A stretch of DNA of 64,000 bases, taken from contig CAXXMY010000009.1 of the NCBI GenBank assembly GCA_963663635.2, positions 248,001-312,000 on the forward strand, written 5' to 3'. Position numbers and translations under genes: made by a program. This DNA comes from Poriferisodalis sp963663635. Its GTDB lineage: Bacteria > Actinomycetota > Acidimicrobiia > Acidimicrobiales > Poriferisodalaceae. Under the pieces are notes generated by a model. That model ran no database searches. It was not told where the DNA came from and worked only from the letters and a program-made list of their open reading frames with translations. This document shows, in pieces, positions 41,801 through 49,300 of the stretch. Position 1 is the stretch's first letter; each line of letters starts with the position of its first letter.

Positions 41801-43611
41801 CTGACGGGGAAGCTATTGCCGGCGGCCAGGTCGAAGTCCTCGCTGGCGACCCGCGCTCCGCCGTCCAACTCGTAGGCGAAGACCTTGTCGTCAAACGAGT
41901 CCGCCATCCAGATGGTCATGCCGTCGGACCAGATGCTGACGGGACCACCGTGGACAACGTTCACATCCACGTCGAACTCCTTGGCGGCGACCCGCGCGCC
42001 GGTGGCCAGCGTGTAGGCGTAGAGCCTGTCGTTCTCCGAGTTCAACACCCAGATGGTCTCGCCGTCGGACCAGATGGCGGTGGGGTAATTATCGGCGACC
42101 AGGTCGAACTCCTTGGCGGCGTCCCGCGCGCCAGTGGACAGCGTGTAGGCGTAGAGCCTGCCGTCATCCGCGTCCGCCACCCAGATGGTCGTGCGGTCGG
42201 ACCAGACGTCGGCCGGGGAGCTATTTTCGACGGCCAGATCGAATTCCTTGCCGATGTCCCGCGCGCCGGTGGACAGCGTGTAGGCGAAGAGCTTCTCAGC
42301 AGCCCCGTCCGCCACCCAGATGGTCGTGCCGTCGGACCAGATGCCTTCCGGGTCGTCATTGTCGGTGAAGGCCAGGTTGAACTCCGCCCGGGTCACCGTC
42401 ACCATGTAGCTTCGAGTCGAGCCGTCCTGGTCCGTCACCACGATGGTGATGGTGTTGGAACCCACGCTCAGGCCGCTCACCGTGTGGGGGCTGCCGCTGG
42501 TCACGGCGCCCCCGTCGACCGTGACCGTCGCGTTGCTCGCGCTCACCGTGGGCGTCACCGTCACCGAGGTCGTCGAGTTGGCCACGCTGGCGTTGTAGGC
42601 GTCGTGGCCGGAGGCGAACGCGGGCGACAGGACGCCCGGGCTGATGGCCAACCCGCTCAGCGCGGCGCCCGAGGACTCCGGAAGATCGTAGGCGAAGAGC
42701 CTGCTGGCGAGCCAGTCCCCCACCCAGATGGTGGTCGTGCCGTCGGACCAGACGCCGGTGGCATGATTGTTCCTGTCGCCTAGGTCGAACTCGTTGCCGG
42801 CGTCCCGCGCGCCGGTGGACAGCTCGTAGGCGTAGAGCCTGTCGTGACCAAAGTCCGCCACCCAGATGGTCGTGCCGTCGGACCAGACGCCGGCCGGGGA
42901 GCCATTGCCGACGGCCAGGTCGAACTCCATGCCGGGGACCCGCGTGCCGCGCGCTCCGCCGGCCAGCTCGTAGGCGTAGAGCCTGTCGTCATCAGCGTCC
43001 GCCACCCAGATGGTCGTGCGGTCGGACCAGACGCCGGCCGGGGAGCCATTGCCGACGGCCAGGTCGAACTCCTTGTCGGTGTCCTGCGCGCCGGTGGACA
43101 GCGTGTAGGCGTAGAGCCTGTCGTCATCAGCGTCCGCCACCCAGATGGTCGTGCCGTCGGACCAGACGCCGGCCGGGGAGCCATTGCCGACGGCCAGGTC
43201 GAATTCCTTGCCGGTGTCCCGTGCGCCGGTGGACAGCGTGTAGGCGTAGAGCCTGGCGTCATCCCTGCCCGCCCTCCAATCCCAGTCCGCCACCCAGATG
43301 GTCGTGCCGTCGGACCAGACGCCGCTGGAAATGTTCTGAGAGGCGTCCAGGTAGATGACCTGACGGACCTCCCGCGCACTGTCCTGCCGAGCCGTGACGC
43401 TTGCCAGCGGCGCATCGATGGATGGCGGCGGTTCCGCCACGGAGAAGGCACTGGCGGCCGGAGCGAGCTCCACCGAGTCGGCGGAGAGGCTGACGGACAC
43501 CGGGTGCGAGCTTTGCGCCCGGGCTGCGTTGTCCGAAGATGACAGCACCACGCCGCAGACAACCGCAAGGGCGATTGCTGTGACAGTGAGCGGGAACGTT
43601 CGGTGTTTCAT
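41620..43611 (-). CDS. N-terminal open segment of surface protein B
   Basis: This 663-codon segment holds the signal peptide, a spacer (SVSLSADSVELAPAASAFSV...), five propeller repeats, one cadherin-like domain (AALSGLAISPGVLSPAFASG...) and a second set of propeller repeats. The last ~35 codons are out of frame (AYDAGRRSAGHRQGVRPG replaces AYTLDGGARDTGKEFDL). Its product would be secreted but unanchored, because the CWB2 domains lie beyond the frameshifts. The ATG has GGAG about ten bases upstream. Confidence 0.7.
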   Translation of the reverse strand: MKHRTFPLTVTAIALAVVCGVVLSSSDNAARAQSSHPVSVSLSADSVELAPAASAFSVAEPPPSIDAPLASVTARQDSAREVRQVIYLDASQNISSGVWSDGTTIWVADWDWRAGRDDARLYAYTLSTGARDTGKEFDLAVGNGSPAGVWSDGTTIWVADADDDRLYAYTLSTGAQDTDKEFDLAVGNGSPAGVWSDRTTIWVADADDDRLYAYELAGGARGTRVPGMEFDLAVGNGSPAGVWSDGTTIWVADFGHDRLYAYELSTGARDAGNEFDLGDRNNHATGVWSDGTTTIWVGDWLASRLFAYDLPESSGAALSGLAISPGVLSPAFASGHDAYNASVANSTTSVTVTPTVSASNATVTVDGGAVTSGSPHTVSGLSVGSNTITIVVTDQDGSTRSYMVTVTRAEFNLAFTDNDDPEGIWSDGTTIWVADGAAEKLFAYTLSTGARDIGKEFDLAVENSSPADVWSDRTTIWVADADDGRLYAYTLSTGARDAAKEFDLVADNYPTAIWSDGETIWVLNSENDRLYAYTLATGARVAAKEFDVDVNVVHGGPVSIWSDGMTIWMADSFDDKVFAYELDGGARVASEDFDLAAGNSFPVSIWSDDTTLWVADSFDDKVFAYDAGRRSAGHRQGVRPGCRQWLPGRRLVRRHDPLGGGLV

Positions 43612-43623
43612 CGCTGAGGCTCC

Positions 43624-43692
43624 TCACCTTCCGCCAAGGCCGCAGCCGCCCACCGGACCCGACGCATCCGGCTCCCCGCGCTTGTGTCCCAT
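43624..43692 (-). CDS. Short leader frame before surface gene B
   Basis: A 22-codon frame starts MGHKRGEPDASGPVGG behind AGGAGG, and its stop lies 12 bases before the gene B start. Its first codons match the leader frames of A and C, the later ones only partly because of short indels. It may be a leader peptide; evidence is limited to the strong ribosome site and the repeated position. Confidence 0.35.
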   Translation of the reverse strand: MGHKRGEPDASGPVGGCGLGGR

Positions 43693-43835
43693 GAAGCGTC
43701 CTCCTGTCACAGGTGGAACCGCGCCGCTGCGCAACCGCATGATAATCACGGTCATCATGAACAGGGTGACGTGACCAGCCCGCGCGCCGCTGACCACAAG
43801 ATCGAGCGTCCGACAGACCCTCGGCGGATCCGGGC
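43690..43835 (-). promoter_or_regulatory. Intergenic surface-gene module, copy 3: 3' block, AT-rich box and leader of gene B
   Basis: This copy has the same order as copy 2: conserved block (43772-43835) after the corrected gene C stop, AT-rich box (43738-43760, minus strand TCATGATGACCGTGATTATC followed by AT), GC-rich stretch, AGGAGG and the leader ATG. The AT box here is extended by a few bases but keeps GTGA and TATCAT, so these are probably the functional elements. Confidence 0.55.
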
Positions 43836-43917
43836 TCAGGAGTCGGCGAGGATGCGGCGTGCGGCGCGTGCGGCGGTGTCGGTGCGGGTGCTGCCGGTGA
43901 TGCGCCGAACGCTCACA

Positions 43918-44805
43918 TCAGCAGATGCGGTGTCGGTGATGGCTTGGCGCACGTCGTTGGTGATCGCAGCGGTGCCGCCCACGATGATGACCTCGGCGGG
44001 CCGGTAGTCGCGGATCAGCGCCGCTGTCGGCGGCGGGCAGTGTTGCTTGGCCGGTGTACGCGACCGCGGAGTTCCCAGTGGCGGCCGCCAGAGCAGCCGC
44101 GACGCCCACATCGGGCGGCGACCAGCCGTTCGCGATCACCAAAGTGACACCCTCAGGCGCCCCGGCGGGGCTGCCCAGCACCCGCCGCGCCGCCTGGGCG
44201 GCCGTGTCGACACGATCAGCGCCGGTCAGCCGCGACACACTCGCCCCGGTCCCCGCGACGATCGCGTCGAACACCCCAGCGCTGATCGCCGCAGTGCCCC
44301 CGACCAGGATCACCCGCGCCACGTCGTAGTCGCCCAGCAGCGCCGCCGACGCCTCAGGCAAACGATCGCGCTCGGTGTAGACCACCGCGGAGCGGCCGCT
44401 GCGCGCAGCCAGAGCAGCCGCCGCGCCGACATCGGGCGGCGACCAGCCGTTCGCCACCACCAAAGTGACACGGCCGGCCCGAGCCGGATCGCCCAGGATC
44501 CGCCGAGCCGCGCCGGCCGCCGTCGCGACACGATCCTCACCGGTGACCCGCGAGATCCCCGACTCAGGAGACGCCGCACGCATCTGAGCACGCACATCAA
44601 ACGACACCGCCGCAGTGCCCCCCACAATCACAATCTCAGCAGGCAACGCCTCGCGCAACAGCTCCCCAGTCGCCGCGGACAGCACATCCCCCGCCGTATA
44701 CACCACCACCGCGCCATCAACACGCGCCGACAACACCGACGCCACCCCCACATCAGCCGCACTCCACCCATTGGCCACCACAAAGGTCGCAACACCCACA
44801 TCCAA
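43918..44805 (-). CDS. CWB2 anchor segment of surface protein C
   Basis: This is the wall-binding part of C. It reads DVGVATFVVANGWSAADVG and then the second and third CWB2 repeats, nearly base-for-base like A and B. The third repeat is broken at 44028 by the same extra C found in A (CTGTCGGCGG for CTGTGGCGG), giving the alternative tail ADSGADPRLPARRGHHRG... ; corrected, it ends at 43836 with ARRILADS. On its own it has no export signal. CWB2 repeats bind secondary wall polymers in Gram-positive bacteria. Confidence 0.65.
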   Translation of the reverse strand: MDVGVATFVVANGWSAADVGVASVLSARVDGAVVVYTAGDVLSAATGELLREALPAEIVIVGGTAAVSFDVRAQMRAASPESGISRVTGEDRVATAAGAARRILGDPARAGRVTLVVANGWSPPDVGAAAALAARSGRSAVVYTERDRLPEASAALLGDYDVARVILVGGTAAISAGVFDAIVAGTGASVSRLTGADRVDTAAQAARRVLGSPAGAPEGVTLVIANGWSPPDVGVAAALAAATGNSAVAYTGQATLPAADSGADPRLPARRGHHRGRHRCDHQRRAPSHHRHRIC

Positions 44806-46370
44806 ACCGCCACCGCCACCGCCGCCGCCGCCGCCACCGCCGCCGCTGCTGCCGCCGCCGCCGTCCGTGCGGTCCCGGTGCCGTTGCCGGGGCGCGAGGG
44901 CTGGGTCTCGTCGTCGAGGATGGTGAGCGTTGCCGTGTCGCCCATGGGACTGATCTCAGCGTTGGTGGCATTGCTCAGCAGGATCTCAACGGTCTCGGCA
45001 TCCTCCACTTCGCTGTCGTCGATCAACTCGACGGTGAACGTCTTGGTCGTCTCGCGGTTTGCGAAGGTCAATGTGCCCGTCGCGGGCTGGTAATCCACCA
45101 TTTCTTCGGCGGTGCCGTCGGAGGTGGTCATGTAGTCGACGGTGACGGCGCGGCTGCTCGCCCCCGACAGCGTCACGGTCACTGTGGCCGTCCCGGAGTC
45201 CTCATAGGCGGCCGTGCCGCTAACGGACAGGCCTTCGAGATGTTCGGGCACCCCCTCCGCGGTCCGCCAGGGGCCGGTGTCGCCGCCCTCGTTCACGGCC
45301 CGGGCCCGAACCTGGTAGGTGACCCCTCCGGCCAGGCCCGTTATCAGCGCGGACAGCCCGTCCTCGGAACGCTCCGTGACCGGCGTCCACGGATCCGAGG
45401 CGGCGGCCTTCGGCCGGTGTTCCAACTCATAGCCGCTGACGCCGCTTTCGTCGCTGTTTGACGGGGGAGACCATACGGCCTCGAGCTGTGCCGGACCCTC
45501 GGTCACTGTCAGCCACGCCAGCGATCCCGGCGGCGGCGTCGGGGCGGCGCTGACCTGGACCCAGCGGCCCTCGCCGCCGGGGCCGACCGCCTGGACCTGC
45601 AGCAGGTACGCCTGCCCGTTCGTAAGCGAGCCCACGACCAGCGTCCACGACGTGCCGCTCTGCTGGGGAGTGCCCGACGCGTTGCGCCACGTGGTGGCAT
45701 TGGCGGCCCGGTACTGCACGACGTAGCGGCTGACGGGGACTCCGCCGGTCACCGACGGCGGATCCCAGTTCAGCCGCACGGAGCGGTTCTCGGGGACCGG
45801 CTCCAGGTTGCGCACCTGTCCGGGCGGGGCCGCGGGAACCGCGGACGCCTCCGCGCAGGCACCGAAGCCGTTGTTGTTGCGGGCCAGCACGCATACGTCG
45901 TAGGAGATTCCGTTGGAGATTCCGTTGGTGGGGCTCATGATGGACGCTGCCAGACCGCCGGGAGCGTCCACCTCCACCACAGTGACGGAACTCCACGAGC
46001 CTCCCACGGCCGTCTCCCGGAACCGCACGTCGTACTCGTCGATCGCGGCGCCGCCGTCGCTCGACGGCGCGGCCCACCCGACGTCGAGTTGGGCGTCCCC
46101 GATGGAGAGCTGCAGGCTGCGGGGCATCCCGGGCACGGTCGAGGGCGTCTCGTCGGCCGTGGCGAAGGGGCCTCGGCCCGCGCTGCTCCGAGCATCCACC
46201 GAAACGTCGTAGGCCGTGCCGTTCGTCAGCTCGTCAATCGTCCAGGACCCTGCCGTCGCTGTCACGCTGTCGGAGTCCACCGTCCACTGCCCCTGCGGGC
46301 TGCGGATGCGGTACCGCACCCGGTAGTCCAGAACACCGCCGCCGTCGTTGCTGGGCGCCTTCCACTCCAC
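44628..46370 (-). CDS. Middle open segment of surface protein C (FN3 and Calx-beta)
   Basis: The segment continues the ninth FN3 domain (VEWKAPSNDGGGVLDYRVRY), then gives three more FN3 domains and a Calx-beta domain (SGTAAYEDSGTATVTVTLSG ... DYQPATGTLTFANRETTKTF ... TATLTILDDE). It loses frame at the linker, where Gly codons are read as Ala (GTARTAAAAAAAAVAAAAAV) because one base is missing at 44870/44871 relative to A and B. There is no separate ribosome site. Confidence 0.55.
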   Translation of the reverse strand: MEWKAPSNDGGGVLDYRVRYRIRSPQGQWTVDSDSVTATAGSWTIDELTNGTAYDVSVDARSSAGRGPFATADETPSTVPGMPRSLQLSIGDAQLDVGWAAPSSDGGAAIDEYDVRFRETAVGGSWSSVTVVEVDAPGGLAASIMSPTNGISNGISYDVCVLARNNNGFGACAEASAVPAAPPGQVRNLEPVPENRSVRLNWDPPSVTGGVPVSRYVVQYRAANATTWRNASGTPQQSGTSWTLVVGSLTNGQAYLLQVQAVGPGGEGRWVQVSAAPTPPPGSLAWLTVTEGPAQLEAVWSPPSNSDESGVSGYELEHRPKAAASDPWTPVTERSEDGLSALITGLAGGVTYQVRARAVNEGGDTGPWRTAEGVPEHLEGLSVSGTAAYEDSGTATVTVTLSGASSRAVTVDYMTTSDGTAEEMVDYQPATGTLTFANRETTKTFTVELIDDSEVEDAETVEILLSNATNAEISPMGDTATLTILDDETQPSRPGNGTGTARTAAAAAAAAVAAAAAVAVAVWMWVLRPLWWPMGGVRLMWGWRRCCRRVLMARWWCIRRGMCCPRRLGSCCARRCLLRL

Positions 46371-49300
46371 CAGCAGCTCGCGGTCGCCGCGGCGTGGCCG
46401 ACACGTTGCGGGGGACGCTGGGAGCGGCGGCCGGCACCGCGTTGGCCAGCGCCTCGGGTCCGTGGCCGTTGTCGTTGCGGGCCTCGACGGACACGTCGTA
46501 GGCCGTGCCGTTCATCAGCGGCGCGTCGATCGTCCAGGGCAGTTCTTCCGCTGTCACGCTGTCGGAGTCCACCGTCCACTGCCCCTGCGGGCTGCGGGTG
46601 CGGTAACTCACCCGGTAGTCCAGCAGCGACAGGCCGCCGTCGTCGTCGGGCGCGTCCCACTGCACCACCAGCGCACCGTCGCCGGGCGCGGCCCGCACGT
46701 TGCGGGGCGTGCCCGGAACGGTCGACGGCGTGCCCTCGCCGGGCAACGACCAGTCCCCCGGGCCACGGCTGTTGCGCGCCCTTACCTGGATCTCGTATTC
46801 GACCCCGTTGTCGAGGTTGTCGATCGTCCACTCGGTATCCGACAACGAGCTGCGGTCGCGTGTCCACGACGCGCCGGAGTCCTTGATGCGGTACTCCACG
46901 TCGTAGCCCGAGATCGAGCTTCCGCCGTCGTCGATGGGCGCCGACCACTCGACCGCCAGCTCGCGGTCGCCGCTGGTGACCCTCTCCACGGTCGGCTCGA
47001 GAGGCACGGCCAGCGGCGTCTCGGTGATCGCCAGCCAATCGCCCTCGAAGCCGTCGTTTCGAGCCCTCACCTGGATCTCGTAGTCGACCCCGTTGACGAG
47101 GTTGTCGATCGTCCACTCGGTATCCGACAACGAGCTAGGGTCGGGTGTCCACGGCGCGCCGGGGACGTTGATGCGGTACCGCACGTCATAGCCGATGACG
47201 GTGCTGCCGCCGTCCTCGTCCGGTGGCTGCCAGCTCACATTGAGCGCCCTGTACACGCCCTCGGCGTCCAGGCTCCTGACCGGGCCGGGCGGACCGACCG
47301 GCACGGCGCTGACCGATACCCAGTCGCTGTGGGTCTCAGAATTGTGGGCCCGGACCTCCACCACGTAGGTCTTGCCGTTGGTCAGGCCGGTTATCACCTC
47401 GGAGAGCGCCTCGGCGTCGGCGCGGCTCACCGTGGAGACGGTCCCGGGCATGTCGGCGTCGAAGTAGCGCACCGTGTAGCCGGTGATGTCGCTGCTCCCG
47501 ATGCGGATCGGAGCGAGCCAGTCCACCGTCACTGAACCATCGCCGGGGGACGCGTCCAGACCGCTCGGAGCGCCGGGCGGATCCGGCAGCATTCTCGGAA
47601 TGATCGAGTCGGTCCAGGCGTCGGCCACCCAGAGCGTGCCGTCCCCGCTGGACCAGACATCCTCCAGCTCCACCTCAACGTCGAACTCGATGTCCAGTAA
47701 CGGGTTGCGCTGCTTGTCGCTCATGCGGTAGGCGTAGATGCGGTCAGTGACCTCGTCGACCACCCACATCGTGGTTCCGTCAGACCACATGCCGCCCGGC
47801 CAGACCTGGCTTCGTGCCGCAAAATCCTCGTAACGGGGTTCAACCATGTCATCGAAGTCCTGGAGGTGCTTCCGGGCGCCGGTAACGATGTGATAGGCGT
47901 AGGCCTTCGTGTCGTCGCTGTCCGCGATCCACAGCGTGGACCCGTCGCCCCAGATTCCGTTGGGCGCGGCGTTGCCCTCACTGTCGAGCAGGGAGGACCC
48001 AGCCTGCGGGTCGTACTCGGAGAAGACGGTCTCGACGTACAAGCCGTACCGGCCCAGATCCATGTCAAAGGAGGCGACCCTTCGAGACGTGAACAACGTG
48101 TCGTTCACGACCCACATCATTTCGCCGTCGGACCACAGCGAGGAAGGCTGGTTGATGAGCTTCTCCGCGAGGCCGTAGAAGTCACGCTCGGGGATCCGCT
48201 CCTTGGTCGCCATGTCGAAGGCGAGGATCCTGCGATTGCGCGAGTCCGAGACCCACATGATGTCTCCATCGCTCCAGATGCCGCCCGGCGAGGTGTCCTG
48301 CGGGAGGGCGTAGAAGCCCCGGCCGGCCCGGTTCGACGCGGTGGCCCACGGCCCGGCCACACCGGCGTTCACGGCCCGCACCTGCACTTCGTAGCGGGTG
48401 CCGGCTTCGAGTCCCGCGATCCTCCCGGAGGTGCCGGTGACCGTCAGCGTGGTCCACGGCTGCGGCGTCAAACGGTCGGCACGGTACCTGGCCTCGTAGG
48501 TGGGCGCGGGCGTCGCCGACGACGGGTCCCACTGCACCGACAGCGCCCTGTCGGCGCCGCCCTCGTCGGCCGTCTCGGTCACCCCGTCGACCGCGAGGTT
48601 CTGTGGCGCATCGGGCGCCCCGGCCGGCGCGGGACTCCCGGTCGCTGTCGTCCAGCGGCCCGCATGACCTGAGTCGGACACAGCCCGCACGCGGAGCCCG
48701 TAGTACTCGCCGTTGGTCAGCCCGGTCACGGTCTCGGCCTGCGCGGCCGTGTCGCTGCGGACGACCGGGGTCCATGTGCCCGTCGGGCTGTCCTCGCGGT
48801 ACTGCACCTCGTAGGTCGGATCAGCGAGGCCGTCGTCGGGGTTGCTCCACCGGAGCAAGAGCTCGGTGTCGCCGACCTCGGCCGACAGGCTGGGGACCGG
48901 GGCGGGGCGGCGCTCCAACGGCGACGCATTGATCAGTCGGCCCTCAGGGCTGTGCAGCGACCACATCGTGGTGCCGTCGGACCACATCCCGAGCACGTAG
49001 CCCTCGTCGATGGTGTTGTCGATGTCGAGGTCGAGGTCGAGGTCGCGCGACTTGGTTCTCAGGTTGAACGCGTGGACGACGATTCTGTTTGTGGATGGCT
49101 TTCTGCCGCCCAACCACAGGGTCTCGCCATCCGACCACATACTGCTGTAGACGGCGCCGTTCCCGGCCACATCGAGGTCGAGGTCGGGTCGGCGCAGCCG
49201 CGACTTCGCTCCGTAGGCGTAAACTTTGTCGGTCCAGAGGTCGAGGACCCACATGGTCTCGCCGTCGAAGTACATGTCCTCGGGCACCCAGCCGTCGAAG

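Larger units (their letters stand above)
36321..43611 (-). pseudogene. Giant CWB2-anchored surface protein B, interrupted by four single-base frameshifts
   Basis: B is a paralogue of A with the same plan: signal peptide (MKHRTFPLTVTAIALAVVCGVV), two blocks of 45-residue propeller repeats with one cadherin-like domain between them, twelve further cadherin-like domains, a Gly/Ser linker and an intact CWB2 anchor ending ARRILADS. Conceptual length is about 2430 residues. Surplus bases lie near 41736, 41600 and 41480 (in successive near-identical 135-bp repeats) and at 40769-40770 (GGATCACCGTTC where A has GGATCACGTTC). The first three sum to a full codon, but the shifted frame meets a TGA at 41620, so the gene is closed as read. 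The open segments are given separately. Confidence 0.85.

Noticed and set aside
29760..44880. CCG-rich microsatellite-like tracts and regularly spaced repeats considered as CRISPR or satellite DNA
   Set aside because: They encode Gly/Ser linkers and 45- or ~90-residue protein repeats in frame; there are no constant repeats with unique 30-40 bp spacers.
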